This document shows, in pieces, positions 8,192 to 17,579 of a stretch of 64,000 bases of DNA; position 1 is the first letter of the stretch; each line of letters starts with the position of its first letter. The DNA is taken from positions 1,984,001 through 2,048,000 of the forward strand of contig NZ_CP019698.1 of assembly GCF_002005145.1 (NCBI RefSeq). The letters run 5' to 3'. The DNA comes from Desulforamulus ferrireducens. GTDB taxonomy: Bacteria; Bacillota; Desulfotomaculia; Desulfotomaculales; Desulfotomaculaceae. The notes below the pieces were generated by a model, which was given only the letters and a program-made list of their open reading frames with translations, was not told the origin of the DNA and did not search any database. A program made the position numbers and the translations under genes.

Positions 8192-10960
8192 TTATTTTAG
8201 TTCTCTCTTAACGGTCTCAATGATGAAAGCTTCAATAATATCGCCCTCTTGAATATCATTGTACCTTTCCAGTGCAATACCACATTCGTAACCTTGGGCG
8301 ACTTCCTTGGCATCGTCCTTAAAGCGTTTCAAGGAATCCAATTTACCTTCATGAATAACAATACCGTCACGGATGACCCTGACACCAGCGTCCCTGGTAA
8401 TTTTACCCTCGGTCACATAGCATCCGGCAATGGTACCAATCTTAGAAGCCTTAAAGGTTTTACGCACCTCTACGTGACCAATAACTACTTCTTTAAATTC
8501 TGGATCTAACAGACCACTCATGGCCTTTTTCACATCATCAATTACTTCATAGATAACCCGGTACAGGTTAATATCAATTTTCTCGGTTTCGGCAAGTTTA
8601 CGAGCATTCACATCAGGGCGAACGTTAAAACCGATCACAATGGCATTGGAAGCCGAAGCTAACATGATATCCGTTTCATTAATAGCCCCTACACCACTGT
8701 GTATAAGGTTAACCTTAACTTCATCAGTGGACAGTTTTTCCAGTGCTTGAGCAAGGGCTTCAATGGAGCCCTGTACATCCGCCTTGACAATAATGGGTAG
8801 TTCTTTAATCTGCCCTTCTTGAATGTGTTTAAATAAATCATCCAGGGAAATCTTAGCGCTGGCCTTGAGTGCTTCTTCCTTCTTACGTTGTTTCCTTTTC
8901 TCCGCAACTTCTCTGGCCAGTTTTTCATCTTCCACTGCCACCATGATATCCCCTGCTTCGGGAACATCGGAAAGACCAAGGATTTCTACCGGGGTAGAGG
9001 GTAGTGCTTTTTTCACCCGGCGCCCTTTATCGTCAATCATGGCCCTCACCCGACCCATGACATGACCGGCAACAATAGTATCCCCTACATGCAGGGTTCC
9101 ATTCTGCACTAAAACAGTGGCCACTGGGCCTCTTCCTTTGTCCAGTTCTGCCTCTATCACAGTACCTCTGGCCGGGCGGTTAGGATTGGCCTTTAATTCA
9201 TGAACTTCTGCCACCAGCAGAATCATCTCTAACAGATTTTCTAAACCAATACGTGCTTTGGCGGATACAGGCACGGCGATGACGTCGCCACCCCAATCTT
9301 CCACCACTAAGTCGTGATGGGTTAGCTCCTGTTTTACCTTTTCGGGGTTGGCAGTGGGTTTATCAATTTTATTAATAGCTACAATGATCGGTACATCAGC
9401 CGCTTTGGCGTGGTTGATAGCTTCTACCGTCTGAGGCATAACACCATCATCGGCGGCAACCACTAAAATGGCAATATCAGTAATCTTTGCTCCCCGCGCC
9501 CGCATAGCGGTAAAGGCTGCGTGGCCTGGGGTATCCACAAAGGTAATCTTCTTGCCGTTGTGCTCCACTTGATAAGCACCAATGTGCTGGGTAATACCTC
9601 CAGCCTCACCGGCTGTGACATTGGTTTCCCGAATGGCATCCAATAAGGAGGTTTTCCCGTGGTCAACGTGACCCATAATAGTTACTACCGGAGGCCGAAT
9701 AACCATCTGAGCGGGATCATCCTCAGGTTCTGCCATAATCATTGCTTCTTTATCTACGGCTACCTTGAGCTCAGTTTCTATACCAAATTCACTGGCAATT
9801 AAAGTAGCGGTATCAAAATCAACTTCCTGGTTGATGGTGGCTAAAATACCCAGACCCAGCAGTTTTTTAATAACTTCCGCTGCCGTCTTCTTTAATTTTT
9901 CAGCTAATTCTTGAACCGTAATGGTTTCTCCCACTTGAATGGGTCTTTTATCCACGATCACCGGTGCCGGTGCCGGTGTTTCTGCTTTTTTCTTATTCTT
10001 TCCTTGCCGATGTTTATTTAACTTACTTTTCTCAATTTGACCGTCTGCCCATTTACCATCTTTTTCGTAATTTTTCCGACGATCACCTTTGGTTTTATCC
10101 GGTGCCTTGGTTGGTTTAGGTTGAGCTATTTGCTCCGGCGGCTTAGGAATGACAGGTGCGGTTGACCTTGTACCGCCGCGACCACCTTGAGCGGCTCTGC
10201 CCTGGCCGCCCTGACGATCACCGTAGGGAGCTCTGCCCTGGCCACTCTGACGGTCACCATAGGCAGGTTTACCCTGCTGACCAACCTGGCCGCCCTGACG
10301 GTCACCGGGTCTGTTTTGACCACCTTGACGTTCTCCATAGGGGGGTTTACCTTGACCCTGGCCGCTCTGACGGTCCCCGGGTCTGCCTTGTGCGGCCCCC
10401 TGACGATTAACGTTGGCAGGTTTGCCCTGACCACCTTGACGATCTCCATAGGGTCTACCATGAGCATTATTTCTCGGAGGACGAGCCCCTCCTTGATTGT
10501 TCTGAACACTGGTTTGGGCTGTTCCTACATTATTGCTGGCAGCAGCATTTTCTTTATGCACGGGAGCAGGTTTAGGACCTCTAGCCTCCTGATGGGGCCG
10601 TTGGGATGACTTTGGTTTATCCTCATATCTTCTGTCCGGGGGACGATTGGGCACTCTGTCCACTAATCCTGGGCCCTTAGAATTATCCGGTTTAAAAAAT
10701 TGATCCTTTTCTTTTTTCCCTTCCATTACTTGCCCCCTATTTTGCTCATTCGGTTTGCCTATATTGGTTGTATCTCCTTTATCAACTTTCGGTTGATTTA
10801 TCTTTTTTCCGTATTCCTTCATTATTTTTTGGACATCATTATCCTCTAGAGCACTCATATGTGATTTAACGTTGATACCCATAGATGTTAGTTTATTGAT
10901 AAGTTCTTTATTATCTATGTTAAGCTCTTTAGCCAACTCATGAACCCTTTTTTTTGCCAT
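8192..10960 (-). CDS. infB: Translation initiation factor IF-2
   Basis: 922 residues. It opens with an IF2_N motif ([20 protein letters not shown]), continues with a long low-complexity linker rich in Gly, Gln, Arg, Asp and Pro (residues 168-265), a second IF2_N motif ([20 protein letters not shown], near 345-395), then the GTPase domain ([14 protein letters not shown] near 430, [13 protein letters not shown]) and domains II-IV ending in [12 protein letters not shown]. It delivers fMet-tRNA to the 30S subunit and drives subunit joining. ATG after GGAGGTGAACAA. Its neighbours ylxQ and rbfA are the standard ones. Confidence 0.97.
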   Translation of the reverse strand: MAKKRVHELAKELNIDNKELINKLTSMGINVKSHMSALEDNDVQKIMKEYGKKINQPKVDKGDTTNIGKPNEQNRGQVMEGKKEKDQFFKPDNSKGPGLVDRVPNRPPDRRYEDKPKSSQRPHQEARGPKPAPVHKENAAASNNVGTAQTSVQNNQGGARPPRNNAHGRPYGDRQGGQGKPANVNRQGAAQGRPGDRQSGQGQGKPPYGERQGGQNRPGDRQGGQVGQQGKPAYGDRQSGQGRAPYGDRQGGQGRAAQGGRGGTRSTAPVIPKPPEQIAQPKPTKAPDKTKGDRRKNYEKDGKWADGQIEKSKLNKHRQGKNKKKAETPAPAPVIVDKRPIQVGETITVQELAEKLKKTAAEVIKKLLGLGILATINQEVDFDTATLIASEFGIETELKVAVDKEAMIMAEPEDDPAQMVIRPPVVTIMGHVDHGKTSLLDAIRETNVTAGEAGGITQHIGAYQVEHNGKKITFVDTPGHAAFTAMRARGAKITDIAILVVAADDGVMPQTVEAINHAKAADVPIIVAINKIDKPTANPEKVKQELTHHDLVVEDWGGDVIAVPVSAKARIGLENLLEMILLVAEVHELKANPNRPARGTVIEAELDKGRGPVATVLVQNGTLHVGDTIVAGHVMGRVRAMIDDKGRRVKKALPSTPVEILGLSDVPEAGDIMVAVEDEKLAREVAEKRKQRKKEEALKASAKISLDDLFKHIQEGQIKELPIIVKADVQGSIEALAQALEKLSTDEVKVNLIHSGVGAINETDIMLASASNAIVIGFNVRPDVNARKLAETEKIDINLYRVIYEVIDDVKKAMSGLLDPEFKEVVIGHVEVRKTFKASKIGTIAGCYVTEGKITRDAGVRVIRDGIVIHEGKLDSLKRFKDDAKEVAQGYECGIALERYNDIQEGDIIEAFIIETVKRELK
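10166..10459 (-). repeat. Degenerate tandem repeat inside infB coding for GDRQ/GGQG units
   Basis: Residues 168-265 of IF-2 are built from recurring units such as [29 protein letters not shown] and [10 protein letters not shown]. The DNA shows matching repeats (CTGACGGTC and CCTGGCC words on the plus strand). The linker is expected to be disordered. Confidence 0.75.
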
Positions 10961-10998
10961 TTGTTCACCTCCATAGAATCAAAAATCCGCGTCAAAAG

Positions 10999-11310
10999 CT
11001 ACATCTCCCCTTTCTCCAATAAACCTGCCATACCCCGGGCAAAGTTGTCATCCAATATTGCCACTGCTGCACGGGGAGATTTACCCATTGCTTGGCCTAA
11101 TTCTTCTTTAGTAAAGGCTAAGGATACTGGAATTTTCTTTTGTTCGGCCATACGTAGATAATCTTTTTTTATTCTTTCCGAAGTATTCGTGGCTACCAAA
11201 AGTAGTTTCACTTTACCCTTATGCAGATTATCGCGCACCGCTTGGTCGCCGGAAGCCACTTTACCTGCTCGTTGACACAAACCTAACAAATGAAAAAAAG
11301 AACCTTGCAC
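10999..11310 (-). CDS. ylxQ: Ribosomal L7Ae-family RNA-binding protein YlxQ
   Basis: 103 residues with the L7Ae/L30e fold: LLGLCQRAGKVASGDQAV, KVKLLLVATNTSERIKKD, IPVSLAFTKEELGQAMGKSP. YlxQ-type proteins are predicted K-turn RNA binders associated with ribosomes. GTG start one base after the ylxR stop. It sits between ylxR and infB, as in Bacillus. Confidence 0.9.
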   Translation of the reverse strand: MQGSFFHLLGLCQRAGKVASGDQAVRDNLHKGKVKLLLVATNTSERIKKDYLRMAEQKKIPVSLAFTKEELGQAMGKSPRAAVAILDDNFARGMAGLLEKGEM

Positions 11311-11311
11311 C

Positions 11312-11578
11312 TTATTTCATCATTCCTTGTTTTAGTGCTTCCACTAATTCCGGTGAGATTTTACAATCCAATGACTTCTCTAATCTCTTACCTTTAATGG
11401 CTTTTTGCAGGCACTCATCGTTAGGGCAAATGTACGCCCCCCTACCGGATTTTTTCCCAGTAGGATCTATTTCAACAGTCTCCTGGGGGGTTCGTACTAC
11501 CCTTGTCAGCTCACGCTTGGGCTTCATTTCCTGACATCCGATGCACATCCTGAGCGGAACTTTTTTGACTTTGGGCAT
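11312..11578 (-). CDS. ylxR: YlxR / RnpM family RNA-binding protein
   Basis: 88 residues with the YlxR signature: RMCIGCQEMKPKRELTRVVR, then GRGAYICPNDECLQKAIKGK. The family is described as an RNase P modulator (RnpM) and nucleoid or RNA binder. ATG after GGGGGAGGAG. It follows nusA by twelve bases and precedes ylxQ, the classic nusA operon order. Confidence 0.93.
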   Translation of the reverse strand: MPKVKKVPLRMCIGCQEMKPKRELTRVVRTPQETVEIDPTGKKSGRGAYICPNDECLQKAIKGKRLEKSLDCKISPELVEALKQGMMK

Positions 11579-11590
11579 GTCTCCTCCCCC

Positions 11591-12760
11591 TTACTTATTA
11601 TCTTCGTAGGATAAATCGTCAGGTAGAATTGGGCTTGCATCCTCTTCATAGGAATATTCATCGGTATACTCATCGGCATAATCATCGAAATCTGTCTGGC
11701 CTTCCTCTGAATATTCCGGGTATAGATCAGCCATTTGCGACTCGCTCTTAATGTCAATTTTCCAGCCTGTTAGCTTAGCAGCTAAGCGGGCATTTTGACC
11801 TTCTTTACCAATGGCTAAAGACAACTGATAATCAGGCACAATAACTCTGGCTACTTTCTCATCCTCCCAAACTTCCACCGCCACCACCTTAGCCGGGCTG
11901 AGGGAGGAAGCCACGTATTTGGAAGGATCTGGATTCCATTTGATGATATCTATTTTTTCACCGTTTAGTTCGTTTACTATGTTTTGTACCCTCATACCCT
12001 TAGGCCCGACACAGGCACCCACCGGGTCGACATTTTCGTCCTTGGAATAGACGGCAATTTTGGAACGATAACCAGCTTCCCGGGCAATGGATTTAAGCTC
12101 CACCACACCTTCTTGTAATTCCGGTACTTCCATCTCAAAGAGACGTTTTAGTAACCCGGGATGGGTACGGGATACTAAAATTTGCGGGCCTTTGGTTGTT
12201 TTCTTAACTTCCACAATGTAGGTTTTCAGACGTTCACCATGCTGGTAATTCTCCCCTGGCATTTGCTCGGAAGGTGTTAAGATAGCCTCTGTTTTTCCCA
12301 GTTCAATATAGACATTCTTATTTTCTATCCGCTGCACAACGCCCGTTAAGATATCCCCTTCACGGTTGGCAAACTCTTCAAAGATAATATTGCGTTCCGC
12401 TTCCCGAATACGTTGTACCACAACTTGCTTGGCAGTTTGGGCAGCAATACGTCCGAAGTTACGCGGTGTTACCTCATCCTCCACCACATCGCCCAGATTG
12501 AAACGGGGATCAATCCTGCGCGCGTCTTCCAGGGAAATTTCTAAACGCTCATCCTCGACATCTTCAACCACCGTACGCTGACTATACACTTTAAAGTCGC
12601 CGGTTTCCCTGTCAATGTGAACCCTGGCATTTTGTAAAGAGCCAAAATTACGTTTATAGGCAGATAACAGCGCTGCCTCAATAGCCTCTAGCAGTACATC
12701 AACGGCTATTCCCTTTTCTTTTTCTAAATCTCTTAAGGCTTCTAAAAACTCCGTATTCAC
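11591..12760 (-). CDS. nusA: Transcription termination/antitermination protein NusA
   Basis: 389 residues. The N-terminal RNA polymerase-binding domain (MNTEFLEALRDLEKEKGIAV...) is followed by S1 (about 135-200), KH1 (SIAREAGYRSKIAVYSKD, GACVGPKGMRVQNIVNELN) and KH2 (VPDYQLSLAIGKEGQNARLA). The tail after residue 350 is very acidic and Tyr/Asp-rich. It promotes pausing and modulates termination. GTG start after GGGAGGAG. It follows rimP by 25 bases. Confidence 0.96.
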   Translation of the reverse strand: MNTEFLEALRDLEKEKGIAVDVLLEAIEAALLSAYKRNFGSLQNARVHIDRETGDFKVYSQRTVVEDVEDERLEISLEDARRIDPRFNLGDVVEDEVTPRNFGRIAAQTAKQVVVQRIREAERNIIFEEFANREGDILTGVVQRIENKNVYIELGKTEAILTPSEQMPGENYQHGERLKTYIVEVKKTTKGPQILVSRTHPGLLKRLFEMEVPELQEGVVELKSIAREAGYRSKIAVYSKDENVDPVGACVGPKGMRVQNIVNELNGEKIDIIKWNPDPSKYVASSLSPAKVVAVEVWEDEKVARVIVPDYQLSLAIGKEGQNARLAAKLTGWKIDIKSESQMADLYPEYSEEGQTDFDDYADEYTDEYSYEEDASPILPDDLSYEDNK

Positions 12761-12785
12761 TTTTTGCTCCTCCCATTGATTTAAA

Positions 12786-13247
12786 TCAAAATTCCACTGC
12801 CAATCTTGAACTGGCCACCTGCTGGTGTGGTAGCAATATAGTATTGCCCTTTACTTCTAATTGGATGCCCTCTGGGGTATAATCCATAAGCTTACCCGTA
12901 AAAGATTTGGTACCATTAATCGGTGCATAGGTGGTTATGTTTACCAGATGACCTTTAAACCGCTCAAAATCTGCAGGTTTTTTAAGCGGTCTTTCCAGGC
13001 CTGGTGAGGAAACCTCTAAAAAATAGGCCTGGGGAATGGGATCCAGTTCGTCAAGCAGGGTGTCTATTTTTTCAGACACTGCCTGACAGTCGTCCAGATC
13101 AACCCCCCCAAGCTTATCAATGAAAATCCGCAAATACCAGTTACCGCCCTCTTTGACATATTCTACATCAACCAATTCTAAACCCTCAGCCTCGATGATC
13201 GGCTTAACTGCTGCTGCAATTTTATCTACCACGTTATTTTTAGCCAA
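12786..13247 (-). CDS. rimP: Ribosome maturation factor RimP
   Basis: 153 residues. Typical segments are LELVDVEYVKEGGNWYLRIF, DDCQAVSEKIDTLLD and YFLEVSSPGLERPLKKP. It is needed for 30S maturation. Start is TTG at 13247, seven bases after AAGGAGG. It is the first gene of the rimP-nusA-infB operon; a strong promoter and a leader hairpin lie upstream. Confidence 0.95.
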   Translation of the reverse strand: MAKNNVVDKIAAAVKPIIEAEGLELVDVEYVKEGGNWYLRIFIDKLGGVDLDDCQAVSEKIDTLLDELDPIPQAYFLEVSSPGLERPLKKPADFERFKGHLVNITTYAPINGTKSFTGKLMDYTPEGIQLEVKGNTILLPHQQVASSRLAVEF

Positions 13248-13294
13248 AGAATGTCCTCCTTACTTTTGCTAAAACTAATCAAACTAATAGGAAA

Positions 13295-13313
13295 GAGTGG
13301 GAATTACCCACTC
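13295..13313 (-). promoter_or_regulatory. Leader hairpin before rimP
   Basis: Perfect 7-bp stem GAGTGGG-TAATT-CCCACTC on the minus strand, 48 bases before the rimP start and about 45 bases after the predicted transcription start. It is followed by TTTCCTATT, a weak U-run, so it could be an attenuator or only a stabilising stem. Confidence 0.45.
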
Positions 13314-13361
13314 CTTTACGGCAAAAAGTTTAAAGGCGAAAAAATCACTTAAAGCATAAAT

Positions 13362-13390
13362 AGTATACCATGTAACCCATTTCTTGACAA
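13362..13390 (-). promoter_or_regulatory. Promoter of the rimP-nusA-infB operon
   Basis: On the minus strand TTGTCA, 17 bases, TATACT: close to the vegetative consensus with ideal spacing. It lies about 115 bp before rimP, giving a leader of about 105 nt. Confidence 0.68.
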
Positions 13391-13480
13391 GGGTTCCTCA
13401 AGCAAAGCTCTTTTTAGCAATAGCTTTTCTCCAGACGCCTGAATTATACACCTGGAAATATTTTTAAAATACAGGATGGA

Positions 13481-13762
13481 TTATTTTACTTTGTCTTGAC
13501 CCCGGTATTTTAATAACTCTTCTTCCAGGGAACGGGCATAACTTTTAAGCTCTGCATATTGCTTGGTCTTTTTAAAAAACCCGGTGACACTAAACAACCA
13601 GGCTACTAACATACCGCTGAAAGCAGCCCCTAGAATAACTAAAGCCAAAGGAAAACTCATTTCCCATGCTAAAAATTCAATGCTCACCGACTCAGCATTT
13701 TGTAGAGCAAAAATCGCCACTAGTATGGAAACGATAATAGCCATGACAATATATAGCCGCAT
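13481..13762 (-). CDS. LapA-domain small membrane protein
   Basis: 93 residues from ATG at 13762 (seven bases after GGGGG; a GTG six bases earlier is too close). Two membrane segments (about 2-20 and 40-62) separated by a short NAESVSIEFLAWEMSFPLAL loop, then a charged, probably coiled-coil tail (YAELKSYARSLEEELLKYRG). This matches the LapA / DUF1049 family, whose E. coli members work in lipopolysaccharide assembly; in a Gram-positive the role is unknown. It sits between the PHP gene and rimP. Confidence 0.75.
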   Translation of the reverse strand: MRLYIVMAIIVSILVAIFALQNAESVSIEFLAWEMSFPLALVILGAAFSGMLVAWLFSVTGFFKKTKQYAELKSYARSLEEELLKYRGQDKVK

Positions 13763-13843
13763 AGGCACACCCCCTGTTTATATTCGGGGTCATTAAGGAA
13801 AAACCTTCTAGTTTTAGCTTTTGCCCTAGCCAGCGGCCAATTT

Positions 13844-14884
13844 TTATTTTACTGCTTCTCTTAGATAGATATGGTTGGAAAAGATCCAAGGGCGTGGCCA
13901 AAATCTCCCCTTATAGACCTCAACCCGATAAACACCTGGCTGAGGATTGGGCAGGCGCAGACTCTTGGCCTTGCTTTGTGTAAATATCTTACCGTCTTTA
14001 ATAATTTTGATATGGGCTTTCACCGGCAGCTTCACCCGAAGGACCAGGCCTGGCTTGTGAGTTACCTCATCACCCATTTGCCAGCATTGTTCTGCATCCT
14101 GCAAATAAAAGGAAAAGTGCTCCACTTGATCGGCTAAATGATTAACCAGATAACAACAGCCCTTTTTTAAGGCGCAGAGAATATTGCTTCTGTCAGCGGC
14201 TAAATCTCCCCGTAGGGGGTTTTGACAAACCACATGGGTACGTAGGGTTTTAAACTGATAGAGATAGCTGGATAAAATGTTAGGTATCCAGCCAAACTGC
14301 CGACCCCCGTGAGCATCCACCCCGGCAATGGCTGGTACTATGCGAGTTTTCCCCAGTTGATCCCAACGCCACAGGGTTTGTGGTTGAGGGGGTGCTAGGC
14401 ATAGCTTGGGAAAAAGGAAGCTCTTTAAGAGGCCTCTTTTGGTTTTAAAACTACTCATCCATTGAGAAAAGTAATTCCACACCTCTATACCGTAGGGCAT
14501 ATCTAAATCCCAATTTTCCCAGTGCATCTTAGCAGGAAATAAAGGATTTGACTTTTGATCCGGGTGGGCTAGGAAACCAAAGCCACCTTGGCGATAAACC
14601 TCCTGGACATACTCCCGGGGTTGTAATTTATTATCTGGCACGGAATTTATATCATAGCAGAGAAAATGATTCCGTTCAGGGGTTACTTCTGAACCAACCA
14701 ACACCAAAATACCGTTGAGGTATTGTTCGCCCTCCTGATATAATCCCTGCAAAGTATCATGATCGTTGATAACAATGAACCTGGCTCCTGATTTGTGAGC
14801 TGCCTTGGCAATTCTTCTAAAGTCAGCGGAGCCATCGGAATACTTTGTATGAATATGTAATACTCCTGAGTAATTGTATAGCAT
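13844..14884 (-). CDS. PHP-domain metal-dependent phosphoesterase
   Basis: 346 residues from ATG at 14884, which has GAGGTACTT just upstream; an upstream in-frame start lacks a site. The N-terminal PHP domain shows VLHIHTKYSDGSADFRRIAK, VINDHDTLQG, and later FLAHPDQK and VDAHGG, all likely metal ligands of the trinuclear site. The C-terminal part (about 250-346) is beta-rich and may be a separate sandwich domain. PHP proteins hydrolyse phosphate esters; this subfamily's substrate is not evident. It lies next to the LapA-like gene and follows pdaA, so an envelope role is possible but unproven. Confidence 0.78.
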   Translation of the reverse strand: MLYNYSGVLHIHTKYSDGSADFRRIAKAAHKSGARFIVINDHDTLQGLYQEGEQYLNGILVLVGSEVTPERNHFLCYDINSVPDNKLQPREYVQEVYRQGGFGFLAHPDQKSNPLFPAKMHWENWDLDMPYGIEVWNYFSQWMSSFKTKRGLLKSFLFPKLCLAPPQPQTLWRWDQLGKTRIVPAIAGVDAHGGRQFGWIPNILSSYLYQFKTLRTHVVCQNPLRGDLAADRSNILCALKKGCCYLVNHLADQVEHFSFYLQDAEQCWQMGDEVTHKPGLVLRVKLPVKAHIKIIKDGKIFTQSKAKSLRLPNPQPGVYRVEVYKGRFWPRPWIFSNHIYLREAVK

Positions 14885-14970
14885 AAGTACCTCGATGAAT
14901 GTTGGCTTTGGGTAACACAATTTTAATTTTAAAACAAGCTGCTGCCGATGTATAAGGGAAATATTTAGAA

Positions 14971-15013
14971 AAAAATTAACCCCTGTAAGTATGTAATACT
15001 TGCAAAGGGTTAA
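14971..15013 (-). terminator. Intrinsic terminator after pdaA
   Basis: Imperfect but long inverted repeat (TTAACCC...GCAAGTAT paired with ATACTTaC...GGGGTTAA) 37 bases after the pdaA stop, followed on the minus strand by TTTTTTTCT. Confidence 0.82.
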
Positions 15014-15050
15014 TTTTGGGGGTTCAACTTCTTTTCACTTTTGAGGTAAC

Positions 15051-16025
15051 TTAATTAATCTCATCTAATGTTCTAAATTGATAGCCCTGCTCCCTGCATT
15101 CCCTAATAAAATCCCCTAACATTTCAGCGTTGGCCTTGTTAACCGCGTGCAGTAAAATAACCGCGCCGTTGTGCAGACGGGACATCACTAGGCTTTTGTT
15201 TTCCTCAGGGCTTCCCGCTTCCGGCTGCCAATCGGTAATGGCTACGGACCAAAAAACATTACGATAACCCATCTCGCTGGTTACCTTGAGAGAGTTTTCG
15301 CTATATTCTCCCATGGGGGGTCTGAGATACTTCATGCTCCCCCCGGTGACACTTTGATAGGCTTCAGTTAGGCTGTTAATTTCTTTATGAATTTTCTCTT
15401 CGCTGAGCTGTGCCAAACTGGGGTGATTATCCGTATGGTTACCCACGATATGCCCTTCATTAACCATCCGTTTGACCAATTCCGGATTCCTCCGCAGGTA
15501 ATCTCCGGTGATAAAGAAGGCAACCTTAACATTATGCTCCTTTAAGGTATCCAGTATCTGAGCCGTATAGCCGTTCTCATACCCTTCATCGAAGGTCAAA
15601 TAGAGGTTCTTGCCAGTTACATCCCCGTGATAAATACCCCGATATTTTTCTAATAGTGCCTTACCCCTGGCATTTACTTCCGGAAGTGTGTGTTGTTTAT
15701 TGGGCATAAAATACCAGCTTAACTTCTCGCCACTGGGTGCCGTGGTGGTTGTTTCAGTGTTAGGGACAGCAGCTTCCTGAGGCTTGGCAGGATTCTCCTC
15801 TGCCTGACTATTCACCTCTTTGTTGCTCTCCTTTATACTATCCTCTGGTTCTTCATTTTTCTCTGGTTCCTTGGCTCCTTCAACTTCCTTGGGCGCCTCA
15901 ACCACCTGGGGAGGGGTTTGCGCTGTCTGTTCCTGTCCGCTTTTATTTTTTGCCATTAATACCCCGGCACCGGTTACAAACACTACCGCAACAATTAATA
16001 TACTAACCATTAGCTTTTTGTTCAT
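15051..16025 (-). CDS. pdaA: Peptidoglycan deacetylase, PdaA type
   Basis: 324 residues. A signal peptide or anchor (residues 5-25), a 70-residue acidic and Pro/Glu-rich linker, then a NodB domain: LSWYFMPNKQHTLPEVNA, NLYLTFDEGYENGYT, KVAFFITGDYLRRNPELVKR, HIVGNHTDNHPSL, LRPPMGEYSE and ILLHAV. The WYFMPNKxH lead-in and TFDxGYENG are typical of PdaA, which removes acetyl groups from muramic acid for delta-lactam formation in spore cortex. This is the modification recognised by SleB, also in this window. ATG preceded by GGGAGGCAGCTGAAGCT. The divergent gene starts 152 bp away. Confidence 0.88.
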   Translation of the reverse strand: MNKKLMVSILIVAVVFVTGAGVLMAKNKSGQEQTAQTPPQVVEAPKEVEGAKEPEKNEEPEDSIKESNKEVNSQAEENPAKPQEAAVPNTETTTTAPSGEKLSWYFMPNKQHTLPEVNARGKALLEKYRGIYHGDVTGKNLYLTFDEGYENGYTAQILDTLKEHNVKVAFFITGDYLRRNPELVKRMVNEGHIVGNHTDNHPSLAQLSEEKIHKEINSLTEAYQSVTGGSMKYLRPPMGEYSENSLKVTSEMGYRNVFWSVAITDWQPEAGSPEENKSLVMSRLHNGAVILLHAVNKANAEMLGDFIRECREQGYQFRTLDEIN

Positions 16026-16176
16026 AGCTTCAGCTGCCTCCCATCTCTTATTACTCTTAGTATTATTGCCTTACCGTTGAAAGGTAGTCATATACCTCCA
16101 GTTTTAGCAATATATAACATACGAAACCACTTTGTTGCTCCGCCATGCCTATTCTTTTTAACGGAGGAAGGAATCA

Positions 16177-17445
16177 ATGATTCTACAAATAAGCCGTGCC
16201 CGTCTCCTCTTGTACGGTGTCATCCTGGCAACTTTACTGATACTCTGGCTTACCATCGCTTGTCTGGTCATGGAACGGGTGGAAAACAGTCCGGAAGGAC
16301 TGGTGGTAGTTACCTTAAAATTTTTGGCGCCCATGAAGCCAACAGCCATAGAGGATCTGGTAATTACCCGAAACGGGCATCCGGGCAAGGTACCCTTTAC
16401 CTACACTTGGCAAACTGCTAACACCTTACAGATTAAGATATCTGAGCAGGATTATCCCCGGGGCCATAGATATCATTACAAGTTTAAAGGCGCGCCATCC
16501 ATGTTCTGGCCCTTTTTTGTCTGGGCGGGGGGAGATTTTCAAGCCAAGGTTCCGGTTAGATTTTTAGGCATTGAGGCTAGCGACACAGTGCCCTCCCGAG
16601 GGCCGGCGGTGCTAAAATTTAATACCAACCTCAAGGCCGATGAAATAAAAAACTACATTAAATTACCGGTACCAGGCAGGTTGGAACCAGCCAACGTGAC
16701 AGCTCAGCCGGATTATAGCCGCTGGCTGTACTGGCCCAGTACAAAACTGCAAAACCTGAGCACCTATGAGATAGAAATATTAAAAGGTTTACCCAACCAA
16801 CAGGGTGAGAAACTAACCAAATCCATCATAGCCCGGTTTAAGACCACGCCGGAATTCTTAATTGAAGCAGCTTATCCCCGCCCTGGTTCCGGCAGTATCT
16901 GGTTATCCAGGGAGATCGCCATCGAGGCAAATCAACCCCTTAAGGAGGGTTCCTTGATCATAGAGGGTTTACCTGGACGGTCCGTTATTAAGGACAACAG
17001 GATTTACTACCTGCCGGAGCGAATACTTCTCCCCAGTAAAACCTACCGGGTCAAGGCACATCTGGTCTCAGTCAGTAACGAAACCCTGGACTACGAATAT
17101 TCCTTCTCCACCACTAATTTAGGCCAACATCGCTGGTTAGAGTTTAAACATGCCCCTTCGCCAACCCTTTGGTTGATGCAGGGCAACAAAACTCTGCGAG
17201 AGATGCCGGTAGCCGTTAAACCAGGGCGGCCACTGCCCGTAGGAACACTCTACGAACAAAATCGTACTGACCACTGGTTCCGGCTTAATGCCGATATACT
17301 ACTGCATGTCCTGCCCAAGGGTAGGACAGACCGCCATGAAAACCTGGGCTTACCCACCACCTATAGTTGCATCTACCTGGAAGAAAAGGACTTAAAAGAG
17401 CTTCTCCAAGCCCTGCCACCAAATTTCATGTTTATTTCTCATTAA
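16177..17445 (+). CDS. Membrane-anchored protein with Ig-like (Big_5-type) domains, function unknown
   Basis: 422 residues. One N-terminal membrane segment (about 11-31) suggests an extracellular protein. The rest is beta-rich; segments such as PSRGPAVLKFNTNLKADEIKNY and STYEIEILKGLPNQQGEKL...RFKTTPEF look like bacterial Ig-like Big_5 domains, in two or three copies. The C-terminal part (LPVGTLYEQNRTDHWFRLNADILLHVLPKG) may be an SH3-like domain. ATG seven bases after GGAGGAAGGA. It is divergent from pdaA and convergent with polC, so it stands alone as a transcription unit. I cannot name a function. Confidence 0.7.
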   Translation: MILQISRARLLLYGVILATLLILWLTIACLVMERVENSPEGLVVVTLKFLAPMKPTAIEDLVITRNGHPGKVPFTYTWQTANTLQIKISEQDYPRGHRYHYKFKGAPSMFWPFFVWAGGDFQAKVPVRFLGIEASDTVPSRGPAVLKFNTNLKADEIKNYIKLPVPGRLEPANVTAQPDYSRWLYWPSTKLQNLSTYEIEILKGLPNQQGEKLTKSIIARFKTTPEFLIEAAYPRPGSGSIWLSREIAIEANQPLKEGSLIIEGLPGRSVIKDNRIYYLPERILLPSKTYRVKAHLVSVSNETLDYEYSFSTTNLGQHRWLEFKHAPSPTLWLMQGNKTLREMPVAVKPGRPLPVGTLYEQNRTDHWFRLNADILLHVLPKGRTDRHENLGLPTTYSCIYLEEKDLKELLQALPPNFMFISH

Positions 17446-17539
17446 TCAATTTCGACACATTGTTACAGTTCCAGTATACAGGAAAATCGCTACTTAAGTA
17501 ACTGGTAATAGACACATTTCTGGCAAACTGGCAGAAGCC

Positions 17540-17574
17540 AAAAGGGGAGTGCGCCTTGGCGACACTCCCCTTTT
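17540..17574. terminator. Bidirectional terminator between the 16.2-kb gene and polC
   Basis: Perfect 12-bp stem AAAAGGGGAGTG / CACTCCCCTTTT with an inner CGCC/GGCG pair, placed between two convergent genes. Each direction ends the stem with TTTT. Confidence 0.8.
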
Positions 17575-17579
17575 ACTCA

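Noticed and set aside
10187-10609. Plus-strand open frame of 140 codons opposite infB
   Set aside because: It is the antisense of the repetitive Gly/Arg-rich linker, which keeps stops rare in the other frames; no ribosome site.
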